A stretch of DNA of 37,805 nt from Mucidula mucida (GCA_015501055.1 JADNYV010000331.1:1-37805), one strand, 5' to 3'. Counted from the stretch's first letter, positions 1 through 11,172 are shown. Notes: generated from the letters alone by a model not told the origin. Numbers and translations are program-made.

Positions 1-139
1 TCCAGTAGTCGAACTAGTGAACGCGATGTAATGTGGCCGGCAGAGTTCGGCAGAAATCCCAAATGGGCAAAAGTTCAAAAGTTCGCACGAGTCAGTACCC
101 CAGGCGAAAGCTCTCTGATTGCATACCATCAGGACGCTC

Positions 140-2914
140 ATGTCAGTCCGCGAAGTATCCGACGGCGGTGAAGAAATGGCTGCGACTGGGTCTGCTCCCA
201 GCCTCGCAACTGAGGCCATCGCGACATTGCATGCCGACGACTTCCAGCCAAGTGCTGCATCGGTACCCCCACCCACGCAGCCCACGAAAACGTTCTTTGG
301 GCTGGCACAGGACTCTCAAAGGCAGGGCACTTCGAGACCTGTCTTCAATGATGACTATGTGGCGCGATTTCCGGAGCCGGATCCCTACGGCCAGGAAACT
401 GCGCCCAATGCGAGAGCATGGCGCGTGTATGTCGAAGAAGCCGCCGCTTTTGACGAGAATATGATTGGTCAATCCCGCGATGGTCTAGATGTAATGCTTG
501 TATTCGTAAGTACTTGTTCAGCTCGCCGTGTCCGATGGCGCAACGGTGAATGTCACGACTCCCTCTATAAATCCCGCTGAGAAATTCGAGCCTGATGCCA
601 TCGACGTTTGGATAAACGGACTGTGGGTTGTTAGTCTCACTACCAGCCTCGTCGTTGCTCTCGCCGCCGTTCTGGTAAAGCAATGGCTGCTCCGGTACAT
701 AAGCTTTCCCTCCGGCACATGGCGCGTTCGTATCATTGTTGGAATGCTCCCCATCATCATGCACATCTCTCTTATGCTTTTCTTTGCTGGCCTTGCCCTT
801 TTCTATGTCCCATTGCGCGCCTCGCTCGCATGGACAGTTGGCACAATCGCGGTCCTTGTCTGTGTGCTCTACCTCGTTAGCAACACACTTCCTATCATTT
901 TCCCCCAGTGTCCGTATCAGACACCACTCACCGACTTCATCCATCGTGTCTGTCAAATTGTTCCGTTCGGTGTACAGTATATTGGACATTATTGTTTTGC
1001 CACGTATCGTAGCATCCGTAAGCTGGCTGTTCCATCACAGCAGCAGTCTTCTATGGCTTCGGATCATTTGCAGAGTAAACTGAAGTCATTGACCCAGATA
1101 GAGTCCGACACAGTCCGCGACGCGCATGCCACTCTTTGCGTCGATGCTCTTGATTGGCTGTATCAGATGTCGTCAAACCCGACCGTCCATACCCTTGTCT
1201 TACATAGCATGAGTGGGCTTCCTGCCGCATCGCGCTCTTATGCTGTGACGAAATGGAGTGATGCCACGGATATGCAGATTCGGCATCATCAACTACTTCA
1301 GCAAGCCTCACAGATTCCTGGTCAACCGTGGGTACTGGAGCGCCTCTGCCGTTCTATTTTGTTCCTTCCCATGGGCATTGAAGGGGTTTCAATGAAAGAC
1401 GTCTTCATTGAGGATTCCGGTGATTTGGATCCACGTATCGAAGCTGCTATATGGCTCTCAGCCTACGAGTCTCACACTCTCTATCGCTATCCTCATTAGC
1501 CACGATGATAACTCTATCGATTTCTTCATTAGACACTCTGAGGTGCTCATGCATCCTCTCATTTGGGAAGGAATAATCTGTTTGGTGCTTAATGAATTTG
1601 ACTGTCACAAGCACTCGGGCGTTAATGAATTCTCGTTGGCTCAAGTCTTATCCTTGGTCATTGTTCCACCACTCGCTACTGGTCCCAGTGCGTCGTTGAT
1701 GACCGGTCCGCAAGTCATCTGGATGCGTCTCCAATCGCGATTTTGGGACACAATTCTCGAAACGCGCCTCTTGGCGCCTTACGACAGCGCGCTCCACGCG
1801 CCCATCTCTTCATACCATAGAACCCTGATCGCCGCTGGGAAGCTGGCCCTTTTTAATATTCGACAGTACCGCGATGCCATAGACGACTTCACAATAGCAC
1901 AACACCAACATCTCGAGCTCCTTACTTGCGTTGTGAGACTCATCACACGTCCCACTAAGGAGCCGAATACAAGGTTTTGGATGCCGTATCTACATAACTA
2001 CCTACTGGTGGATTTTGACTTGTTGATCAGTGTTCTAGAGGAATTTCGAGATGTCTCCGTCTCGAGCAGCCTCCCCTTGTGGCTAGATCACATTCGCTCG
2101 TTTTACGTTCAGTCCTCCCGCCTGCCTGAATTCCAATTTCCGGGCCTCGACTGCTTTCTTCACAGCTGGGCAGGTTTCTATGACTGTGTTCAATATGATT
2201 CTGAGTTCAGCTATTATCAAGTATCACACCTCGAGACGCCCATAAACGTAATGGGCAATGCATTGTTTAGTGGTCATGAGGAAGCATACCAACTTTTCAT
2301 TAGCAGAGGGTGGATAGGAATCATCTTCACAGACTGGGTGATATGTGGCGAAATATATGGTGACTTGTGTTGGGTCATCACGGGCTATGCCAGAGGTCTT
2401 TTCAACATGACATCGAACTCAAGCTGTCGCGAATTCTGCGAATATCTCCACCAACCGCAAAACCTCTTACTTGCTTTCATGCTGATGGTTGAGCCACGGG
2501 CTACCGCCGCCAGACAGTGGAACTTTTCTTATCCCCTTGACGATCCTGTCGTACAGCTTGCCAAAATCTGCCCAACTCATACATCATGGAGCGACTGTGA
2601 TACGGCACTAAAAGCCATTCTTGCGTGGGCCCAATCACCAAACGCAGAGCTATCTCTCTTCCCGTGGCCACACTCTCTACAGAGTCTCGAGACCACAGAG
2701 GCATTCCGCAAATATCCCTTGGTGGAATGGATTGCACGCCGATTTAGTTCTCAAGCTATGCCAGAAAATCTGGAAGCAGCTTTGAGCGTACTACACGAAG
2801 TCTTGGAAAACGCTGAACATGTCAGTCTTATTACTCTTGGATGCGGAGGCGTACTTTACTGACGAATTTCTCGCTCAGGTCGACGGAGTCTTGATGCCCG
2901 ATCTCGAAGCTTGA
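140..2914 (+). pseudogene. Decayed DUF6535-type membrane protein gene
   Basis: The family is widespread in Agaricomycetes and its function is unknown. The start follows the family pattern (AWRVYVEEAAAF, then GLDVMLVF at about 420-505), followed by a donor gtaag at 506. The exon that normally follows, encoding a membrane segment, is absent: the only nearby acceptor lies 16 bp downstream. Coding resumes at about 510-530 (DGATVNVTTPS) and runs through two membrane segments (INGLWVVSLTTSLVVA; VGMLPIIMHISLML). About 20 residues usual in the family also seem missing between FPSGT and WRVRIIVG near 715. A frame change is needed near 1480 (SHTL to SIAILISHDD). A second is needed near 2822-2835, after which DAEAYFTDEFLAQVD continues to a stop at 2912-2914. 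An absent exon plus two frame breaks argue for a pseudogene. Family assignment is from memory of the fold pattern; the breaks are visible directly. Confidence 0.75.
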
Positions 2915-3378
2915 CGCAGCATCAAGTTCCGTAGCGCGTCAGATGGAGATTGGCGCGGCACAATGGACACCTAATACTACCAGATCAATACTATTCACAG
3001 GACGAGTCGTAGTACCATATTCAATACCGCTCGCGATACAGTGAATTTGATACCCGGCTTCGAGATGTAAGTCTTACATAGAAATCGTAGGATGCCTTGC
3101 ATCCATACCCTTCGGCGGTCGGAGGCATCAACCAGGTCGCTACCCAATAGTAGTCTACCGTGCCACCCTATGCTTTGCCTCTGGGTGGTATAGCCGTGAT
3201 CATGACTTGTCTTACACTCAGACCACGAGAACGTTCACATCAAATCGCTCTTGCGGCGGACGCCGAAACAGCAATCTCCCCGCAACACGCATAATTTTGG
3301 TATGGAGCGACCAGACATGGTACAGGCGTCGTAGACACGATGCGGATGTGCAGACAATTAAAACACTCCAAAGCCATC

Positions 3379-3385
3379 TATAAAG
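3379..3385 (+). promoter_or_regulatory. TATA-like box upstream of the broken 3414 gene
   Basis: The sequence TATAAAG lies about 30 bp before the ATG at 3414. The position is close for a fungal TATA element because it leaves almost no leader, so the function is uncertain. Confidence 0.25.
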
Positions 3386-3413
3386 TATTTCTGACGCCCT
3401 CAATTTCACAGCC

Positions 3414-3907
3414 ATGAGCGGCGAAACTACGTCGTCCAATCTCCCCGCCCCCACTGCCTCCGCGTACACACCCGATGAGTTCGAGAGCGAACACTATTAC
3501 AATGGCATGAACGGAGATCGGCCCCATGCAAAACTCGTATACCGTTCGGACTATGAAACCCCCTTCCCGCGCACCCATCTCCCCGTCAGGACGCTTCACC
3601 CTGGCGGCTCCAAAACTGCGTTGAGAGATGTCTGGAATACCACCCTCGGTCGTCAAGTTTCTGACATACTCAGTGCACGGAACATCAACTGGTCGTCCAT
3701 AGCTTTTCCACCCATGTACCGCCGGAGGAGGATCAGTGGGAGGGGACTCGCGGTCCCACTATCCTTTGGGTTGGCGTCAATCCAGGTACTACCTCCGCCG
3801 ATGCGGCCCACGAGGCCATCCAAGAGATCCTCACCCTTCTGCGGGAGAAAGAAATCGACGATGTTGGGGTTGAATACCGGGAGTCGGTCGTGGGTCACAA
3901 GCTCTAA
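3414..3907 (+). pseudogene. Truncated gene of an uncharacterised Agaricomycete family
   Basis: The ATG at 3414 opens a reading frame with features I recall from a large unnamed family in mushroom-forming fungi: an acidic start, then DEFESEHYYNG, AKLVYRSDYETPFP and a motif ending RNINWSSI. Near 3700-3715 this frame turns into low-quality arginine- and serine-rich sequence. The neighbouring frame continues sensibly with EEDQWEGTRGPTILWVGVNP, then EILTLLREKEIDDVGVEYRE, and stops at 3905-3907. A one-base frame break therefore splits the gene. The product is also much shorter than my recollection of the family, which carries a further domain of roughly 200 residues after this point. No function is known. 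It could be a solo relic after duplication. Confidence 0.6.
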
Positions 3908-4786
3908 ATCTTCCTGGAGAGGGGCAGAGCGAAAGGGCAAGGGGAAAAAAGAAAGTCAAAAAAGGGCAACTCCGAGCACTGAGGCAATGAATTAGATAGA
4001 CCTGTACGGAATTATCTCTATACAAATGTCAACTTTAACCTGCAACCAAAGTCCTGGTATATATATCCATCCCAACGTGAAGATTGTTTCCTGCATCAGA
4101 CTAAGTCGGCCGTAAGTCAGTAGATACAACTCACGATGTGACTATTCCAAGAGACCTGAGCTCCCACATCTGGCACAGATGTTACGAATGGTAGAGGTCG
4201 CACCCAAGCCAGCTCCACTCTGGACACAACAGGGACACAACAAGGCCGCTTCGACCAGCAATCAAGCTACGTACTGCACGCCCTACAGCTTCGGATAATA
4301 TTAAAGGACGTCGACTACTACCGGACCAACTAGACAGCCTATACATGCATACCCCAGAAAATGCAGAGCGACTAGCACAGGATGCAGAGGCAAAACTATA
4401 GGGCAAGACGGCGATATGGGAACGGCGCGCGACGTACGAGCACGTTCTTGCTGGGCGCATACGGTGAAGCGAGTCTTTTACAAGCTGGAATGAATCCTGT
4501 TTCAAGACCTGTCAGCGCTCAGCGGTGTCCATGTTAGCGCCCACAGGCCATCGGAGACAGATGTAAAAATTCTTGAAACAAGTATTCACTTACAATAAAT
4601 GCATATTGCACCTCCACTTCCGACAACAGATCGGAATCTAACTCAAAGGCAACGCGTAGTCAGAAACCGGATGAAGGAATATGTAATGTTCATAAAGATA
4701 CAACCACGGAAGTACCAAGGAATAGAACGTCTATTGAGCTTCAGTTCTTTGATTCGAGGACAAGTTCGACGATGGGAGGCAGATCT
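3908..4786. other. Stretch without a supported gene
   Basis: No convincing gene was found. On the plus strand at about 4255-4400 a short frame with a coding flavour (YMHTPENAERLAQDAEAKL then stop) is followed in another frame by RTSTFLLGAYGEASLLQAG. This might be a relic of an unidentified gene, but the support is weak. Confidence 0.3.
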
Positions 4787-5288
4787 TTAGTCCTTCCTGC
4801 GTATCCGTCCAAAGAAATTGGATTTCTTTTCACTGCTGATACTGGAGGAGGAGGAGTGACGCTTCATTTCCGGCGCCGTGGGAGACAGTGTGGGGGATGA
4901 GTTTGCAGAGCCGAACGAGGACGCGTTCATCGCCTTGACTATGCCGCTACGAATAAGGAACACGTCAGGTTTGTACGAGCATGAGCCTTCAGTGTAAGCT
5001 TACCGTTGAGTAGCGTCGATATAATCCTCCCGATTGACTCTCTTATTTGTTTTGACGGATACACCTCCTTGCGAGATGTGGTAGCCTCTGTCCTTCAGCC
5101 TGTTGGATGATGTGAGAGGAAGCGGAAAAGAAAAAAGACACAACGAACTTGTCCTTTGTCGAAGCCACGCCCTGCGTAACTGACTCCCACAACTTGATAA
5201 CGCCGTAGAGCGCGCCGCCACATATGCCAAGAGTCTAACATACGTTGAGCGGACGCACATACGACCCTTTATAATGGATTCAAACCAT
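4787..5288 (-). CDS. Small membrane-anchored protein of unknown function, 4 exons
   Basis: Exons on the minus strand are 5288-5286, 5234-5149, 5099-5004 and 4946-4787. Introns are 51, 49 and 57 bp with GT-AG ends, and all phases agree, giving 114 aa. The start is the weak point: the ATG would stand alone before the first intron, whose donor GTTTGA is not consensus. Exon 2 encodes a hydrophobic segment (TLGICGGALYGVIKLW) followed by ESVTQGVASTKDK. Exon 3 continues LKDRGYHISQGGVSVKT and NREDYIDATQR, which has strong coding character. The last exon is GIVKAMNASSFG, then a serine-rich stretch and a basic tail SNFFGRIRRKD. The layout suggests one membrane anchor with a basic cytosolic tail. I do not recognise a named family. 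Codon-phase agreement across three introns makes chance unlikely. Confidence 0.65.
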
Positions 5289-5995
5289 GAATAATGAAAA
5301 AAAGTCAACCCTTCGTAAACGGTCAGTCTCTAGTAGAAACACAATCCATTCAAACTTCCGTACCAGGTGGCCATTGTAAGAAAAAAGAGTTCGGAAGAGA
5401 ACGAGGATATCGTTGAAGGAATATACAACAAGTAAAGCCGAATAATACGAGTCACGCTGCCCAAGAAACTGAAAAATGGAGGAAAGCAGGCGCTGTCAAA
5501 GGGCAATGGATGAGGTTCTGGTTGAGAAGGAGACAGGAAGGAGATGGACCCTATATCGGTGACGAAATAGGACACGATGTGGCTGTGCAGATAACGTCAA
5601 CTCGAAAGCTGTGCCTCAGTAGTCCGACACAGCTCTGAAGCGAGGAAAACGGATTCGCAGTGGGACACGTCCTCGCGGAAAAATGTGGACACCCCGTCTT
5701 GGTATATTTATTTGTGAGAACCAGCTTAGCTCCTCGAAGCCACTCCATTTCCTTTTGCGTCTGACTCCGCAGTCGAGGCACTGAGCGAGTTATCCTTGTG
5801 CCAGATACAGTGGAAGGCGATACTCTGAATACCTACCACATAGCAATTTCGGTGCACTCGAATATCTTAGTGTATGTATGTATACCCTTTCATGCTGCTT
5901 CTAGCTAACCGAAGCAGGACTCGAAGGCTCCTGTTCGCGATCGCTGTCCGCGCCGTCAGCAGTATGATCGACGGCTCAGCAACGCAAGTTGAAGT

Positions 5996-6016
5996 ACTGA
6001 GCGCTGAGCGCTCAGT
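5996..6016. repeat. 21-bp near-perfect palindrome
   Basis: Two 10-base arms, ACTGAGCGCT and AGCGCTCAGT, are exact reverse complements around a single central G. The palindrome lies about 420 bp upstream of the hydrophobin ATG in otherwise unremarkable sequence. It could be a binding site for a dimeric regulator or a chance structure; no trans-factor is known to me for it. Confidence 0.55.
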
Positions 6017-6365
6017 AATCTTAAGCTTCAAACAAATTACAAAGTTGAAGCTTTCTCTAGTAGCTTTGACATTGCTACATGTAACCGTACGTCTCCCATG
6101 CCGTGCGAGATTTGCCTGGGCGTCGACGGTCCAGTGCCACTGCAACTCAACAATCGACCCTTGTCAAATGTCAGAGCAATTATAATTTCCTCAAAGCAAT
6201 GGCCTCCTCTGCGCCTCCTACAAACTGGAGGAATAGCGTTTAACTCTACACTTCCCGATGGCATGCGCGCTGTCTGGGACGACCTGGACTCATCCGGTGA
6301 TGGCAGGGTGGGTAACGTGGTCTTGCTTCGTGTTTGGGCTCTCCACGCGACATATCCGAGCCGTA

Positions 6366-6390
6366 TGTATTAATAAATTTCATAAAATTA
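6366..6390 (+). promoter_or_regulatory. AT-rich TATA-like region of the hydrophobin promoter
   Basis: An AT-rich run with TATTAATAAAT and CATAAAATTA lies 48-72 bp before the ATG at 6438, a plausible TATA position for a strongly expressed fungal gene. A pyrimidine-rich stretch (CTTCTTTCCTCCTC) precedes the start codon, as in many highly expressed fungal promoters. Confidence 0.35.
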
Positions 6391-6437
6391 TGCGGTAAGA
6401 GTTGTCCGACTTCTTTCCTCCTCAACCATTTACCACC

Positions 6438-6946
6438 ATGTTCGCTCGTTTCTCCACCCTCTTTATCGCATCTCTCGTTGTCCTCGCGTCGGCCTCTGGC
6501 ATTGAACCGGCCAAAGAAGCGCCCAACTGCCTCATTGGAACAGCTCAGTGCTGTAACAAAGTCGAAGGGGTTCGTCGTTTGTTTGCTCGGAGTTGTTCTA
6601 TGCTGTAACAGCCTGTATTTAGGCTAGGTCTTCGCGCACTGTCAGCGCGCTCCTAGGCCTTCTGGGCACCGTGTTGGAGGTTCTCGACGTCCAAGTGTCA
6701 GTAATAGTTTCATCTCCTCTTTGAACATCGTCCTAACTGACAACATCCTTAGTGGAATTACTTGCGCTGACCTCAACGAAGATCCGGAATGCAGGAAGGG
6801 TGAAATTGTGTGCTGCTTGGATAACGGTTATGTGAGTGGTGCTTTCTGTGGGCGAATATAGTCTGAACAGGTTGTAGGACGGTGTCATCTCTGTCGGGTG
6901 TCACGCACCTTCCCAGTGGGAGCTGCACTCGAGCAGCTCTGACTAG
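6438..6946 (+). CDS. Class I hydrophobin
   Basis: Hydrophobins are small secreted proteins that assemble into amphipathic films on hyphae and fruiting bodies. Exons are 6438-6569, 6623-6696, 6753-6831 and 6878-6946 with introns of 53, 56 and 46 bp; the product is 117 aa. Residues 1-20 form a signal peptide (MFARFSTLFIASLVVLASAS). All eight cysteines are present in the diagnostic order: C-x6-CC, then the leucine-rich region LLGLLGTVLEVLDVQV, then C-x8-C-x6-CC-x12-C. The spacing and hydrophobic loop fit class I. The tail after the eighth cysteine (HAPSQWELHSSSSD) is polar and longer than usual for the class. The AT-rich promoter region suits strong expression. The gene appears intact. Confidence 0.93.
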
Positions 6947-8575
6947 ACTTTTACACAAAGACACAATCGACATGGACAATAAACATTACTATCTTTGCTT
7001 GAATACCACTTTCCTTTGATAATGCGGCTTCCTGGTATTCTCCGTGGACAGTAGCCAACTGAAGCCTTACCTGCCTATGGAACACCCTCTTCAGATATCT
7101 TCGCGTTCAATGACTATCGGCACCAACGTTCTTATTTGACATTCTCGCCTGCAAGACTCCTATGCTTCTTGAAGCATGTTCGTCTCTGGACGCAGTAGAA
7201 TGCGACTCGTCTAAACAGACGTGAGGGGACGTTGCTGAATATGTCATAGCTGTTACTTCCTCGAGCTCCTTACTTCAGTCGAGTAATAGGCTACGCGCTC
7301 ACTGAACGTTTGAAGAGCGTTGCCTTCCGGATAGACTTTTGCTTCCGGGTCTCCTGCCCCTCCTCCGCCATTTCTTTGACTGTACAACTATAAACGGTGT
7401 CGCGTTGCAGATAGGAACTGCTAGTGCCGAAAGGGGAGATGTAGCTCCTCGAAGACACACGCGAGCGGGAAGAATTAAGGGTTTGACGAACCTCCACGAA
7501 GGAATATTGTCACTCTAGAATTGATTCGCCTTTGACGCCACATCAGACTGGTCATCACAGTAAGGAACAATGAGCGATCTTGGGATAGTGTCCTTTTGAA
7601 TGGACAAATAGCTGCGTGTCCGTCTGCAGATACAAGAGTTCAGTGAAACGTAATGCCAGCGAGGGTCAAAGCAAAATGCAACGCCCTCGCAGGGTAAGAA
7701 GTCGAAGAAGAAACGGCGAAGAAGTGTCTGAAATATCTAAGATGAGTGCAATTTATGGTCTATCAATCAGGATTCGAAGAAATTCATGAGGCGTTAGGCG
7801 TTGGATGACCGTTGCGCAACGTATGACGATTGTGTTCGAACGATAACGTTTGTTGACCGTGTATCTCTTTAGCTTAGATATCGTTTTGGATATTAGATAT
7901 GCGATCCGTCCGGCGCAGCTTGAGTCAAAGTCACGAGCAACAATACGGAGCATAACATGAAGACTTGAAGCTGGGCATGAGAGCAAGGAGCTCTAAGGAG
8001 ATAAGCCGTAATCTCTGGGGTTGCGTATGGGGTGGAACTGGGGTGAAATTTGACTCCGTTTTGCATTCTGCTTGGCGCGATCGACGCGCGTCTCTTTCCG
8101 CTTTCGTCCACCATGAACGCGACTTGTCGACGTTTTTCTGGGGAAACTACGCGTGTCTGTCTACTGAAAACGACGGACCATAATGCTTGCTATATTCTTG
8201 GGAGTGAGTTGAAAGGGTTGTGCTGGTTATGCTCCCGGTCCTGGTCAGGTGTCGCTAAAATTGATGTCCGAATCCCAATGAATCTGTTCATCTTTGTCAT
8301 TTGCCCGTATCGTACTTTATGCGGGGTGGAAAATGGATAGGGCCGTCGTCCCCGGCCCACGTGAGGTGTGTAGCAGTATAATGGTCAAGTGAGCTTAACT
8401 TCCATCAGCAGGCACCTTGCGCACCTTCTTTCGCACGTCTCCTCCGGTCGTGGGTTCGCGCTACTCCGAAAAAGGTCTATCAGGAGGTTTCGTTATCCGC
8501 CAAGGGCTCAGTCTTAACGCGGTTTAGTTTGCTCAAAAAGGCGTGACGGATCCAACTCCAGTTGACTCCATCATC
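6947..8575. other. Intergenic region between hydrophobin and MFS genes
   Basis: About 1.6 kb without a supported gene; the short frames on both strands have no recognisable motif or consistent splicing. It holds the hydrophobin terminator and the MFS promoter. A CACGTG E-box lies at 8358-8363, about 215 bp before the MFS start. Confidence 0.45.
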
Positions 8576-11172
8576 ATGTCCACTGCAGAGAAGACTTCGC
8601 CGGACTCGACATCCTCTCGGGAGATGGCCGACGAAAAGGCTACCGGATCCATACAGGTCATCGAGGATTCAAAAGTCTACAATGCGGACGTCGATGTCTC
8701 CAGCGTCGACGAGCAGAAGCTCCTGCGCAAGATTGACATTGCCTTGATTCCGTGGCTGTCGTTGTTGTATCTGCTGAGCTTTCTGGATCGGACAAGTATC
8801 GGAAAGTGCGTTATCCTTCTCTTGGTATTGAATCTCGAGTACTGACGGACGATGCTCTAGTGCCAAGGTTGGTGAACTTGCTCCTGCTCTTGCCTAGCGT
8901 CCTAACTTGTTTCGTTCAGCTATACCATATGGTAGACGACCTACACATGTCGGACAACCAATACCTCATCTCTTTGACCGTATTCTTCTTCAGGTCAGTA
9001 CCGTCCTTGACCTGGAAACGGCGTAACTGACCCAATGTAGTTATGCTATCTTTGAGGTTTGTCAGCTTGCTCCGGATGGGACATCTCTTCATTCAACGCT
9101 CTGTGTACTAGGTTCCTTCGAACGTATTCCTGAAGCGTTTGCGTCCCTCAATCTGGCTCTCCATCCTGATGTTACTCTGGGGAATTATGATGGTGCGGAT
9201 CGTCATCATATCGAAGTGATGTGCGCGGTGCTTATTGTACGCCAGACTGTGCAAGGTTTGGTTCACAATTACGGAGGCCTCGTTGGTCAGTCACACATCA
9301 TTTCTTGTACCTGCCAGAGGACTAACTTGATGTCTGCAGGAATGAGATGGATGTTGGGAATGTTCGAAGCAGGCTTATTCCCCGGGGTGAACTACTACTT
9401 GTCGTGGTCCGTACTGATTTATCGGTTCATCTTCATATCAGCTCATTACCCTTCTAGCTGGTACAAGCGGTCAGAATTCGGTATCCGCGCTGCAGTGTTC
9501 TTCTCAGCCGCCACTGTATCCGGCGCTTTCGGAGGCTTACTGGCTGTACGTCGGGACTTGCTCTAATAATGTACTTGAAAGCTAATGCGGCCTATCGTTA
9601 GGCTGCGATAGCAAACATGGATGGCGTCGGAGGAAAACCGGCATGGGCATGGATCTTGTATGTCGCGACCTCTTCGCTTCCTCTCAACAGTTATATTTAG
9701 CAGCCCCCCCTGGTACTAGCATTCTGGAAGGTCTTGCTACCGTGCTTGCTGGTGTCGCTTCTTTCTGGATTGTCCAGGACTTCCCGGACACCGCCAAGTT
9801 CCTGAGTGAAGAGGAAAGGACTGTCGTCATTCGCAGATTACAGGGCGATGACCAGTTCAGTGCTGCCGGAGAGAAGTTGAAGATAAAATACATCTGGATG
9901 TCCTTCGCGGACTGGAAGACCTGGGTCGGAAGTATGTTGTTCTCTTGCTGTTTCGTTTTTATTTTGTCGCTAATAAGGTCTTTTGGTGGAAGTGATGACC
10001 TATGCTGGCTGTGACATGCCTCTCTATGCGTTCTCGTTATTCTTGCCTTCCATCATCAGCCAGGTGCGTCATGTTCCCTGTTCGGGAAAAGACAGCGTTT
10101 AACGGGGATGACGTTTGGCTCCGTCAGCTCGGTACGCATTTTCCCAGACCAGTGGGTGTGTGTGAAAATTAACTTGTTGTGGGTTCCAGGATACAAAGCG
10201 ACGCCAGCCAATCTGTTGACCGTGCCAGTCTACGTCTTCGCCTGCATCATAACGTGCATTGTAGGATTCTGTGCTGATAAATACGGACGACGAGGGTACT
10301 TCAACCTGTGCGTATATCATTTATCACCTTGAGGCTGCATCACTGACGCACTGATATACAGTGCCTTTTTGACGCTTGGTATGTACTCGTCGGTCTGTGA
10401 AATCTTCTGGCGCGTTCATCTCATGATCTGCAGGTGCCATTGGCTATATCATCTTGGTGGCGTCCAAAAATGCCGCCCTTTCCTATTTTGCCGTCTACAT
10501 GGCTACTTGGTACGACTCCACTAGTTCGATGGTCATATTTTTTGCTGATCTCGCGTCGTCATAGCGGGATATACCCTATCATTCGTGAGTGCTCATCTTT
10601 ATACGGAATCACGTTTAGATTTGACCTATGTGTTCTGCAGCGAATACGATGTAAGTCCGTCATCTACGAACATCACCGACAGCACTAAGTTCCATACTAA
10701 AGTGCATGGGTGTCCAACAACGTCGAAGGGTCTTACAAGCGTAGTGTCTCGTTGGCCATGGTTATCAGCTTGTACGCTTCCTTCATTTATAGTTCTCAAG
10801 TATCTCATTGACCTTTTATTATTTCATAGTGGTAACCTAAACGGCGCCGTTAGCTCGAACGTCGTAAGTCCATCTGCACTATTCTTTTCGTCTGTTTACC
10901 CTGCGCCCGTTTAGTACCGCGCCAGAGACACGCCGTGGTATCCGCTTGGCCACGGTCTCGTTCTCATGTATATTGCATTCGGATTCATCTTCTCCGTCAT
11001 CTACCTCATCTTCCTCAACCGCGAAAACAACAAGCGCGACAGGGGAGAAAGGGACGAAATCATTGGTGACGATGAGACCAGGGGTCACGAAAGAAATGGT
11101 CGTTTCGCTACTGTAGAAGACGCAAAGAGAGAGAAAGGAGATGGCTGGAGTGGATACCGGTACCGACTATAA
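8576..11172 (+). CDS. MFS transporter, anion:cation symporter (Dal5/Tna1-like) family
   Basis: The protein is a 12-helix plasma membrane permease of the family that carries organic anions such as allantoate, nicotinate or vitamins; the substrate cannot be told. I reconstruct 20 exons (8576-8805, 8861-8867, 8920-8993, 9041-9056, 9112-9192, 9246-9285, 9340-9406, 9458-9545, 9602-9657, 9720-9931, 9993-10063, 10128-10131, 10190-10307, 10362-10378, 10434-10509, 10565-10584, 10641-10650, 10703-10771, 10830-10863, 10915-11172), giving 515 aa with every phase consistent. Family signs are LSFLDRTSIGNAK at helix 1, MRWMLGMFEAGLFPGVNYYL, CWYKRSEFGIRAAVFFSAA, DKYGRRGYFNL and SNNVEGSYKRSV. Both termini are hydrophilic. 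The reading frame is intact. The 7-, 4- and 10-nt microexons are unusual but required for the frame. Confidence 0.92.

Larger units (their letters stand above)
5289..6437. other. Intergenic region upstream of the hydrophobin gene
   Basis: No supported gene. It holds the promoter of the hydrophobin gene, including AT-rich sequence at about 6366-6390 and a 21-bp palindrome at 5996-6016. A short frame near 6250-6300 (VWDDLDSSGDGRVG) resembles an EF-hand loop but has no coding context. Confidence 0.4.

Noticed and set aside
506..521. A GT..AG interval of 16 bp in the DUF6535 gene
   Set aside because: Far too short for a spliceosomal intron; better explained as the joined ends of two introns after loss of the exon between them.
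4182..4505. Minus-strand frame of about 107 codons
   Set aside because: Composition is serine/arginine-rich without motif, and no exon partner was found.
6098..6373. Plus-strand frame with an EF-hand-like loop (DLDSSGDGRVG)
   Set aside because: Only one loop-like stretch, no flanking helices, no splice-supported neighbours, and it lies in the hydrophobin promoter.
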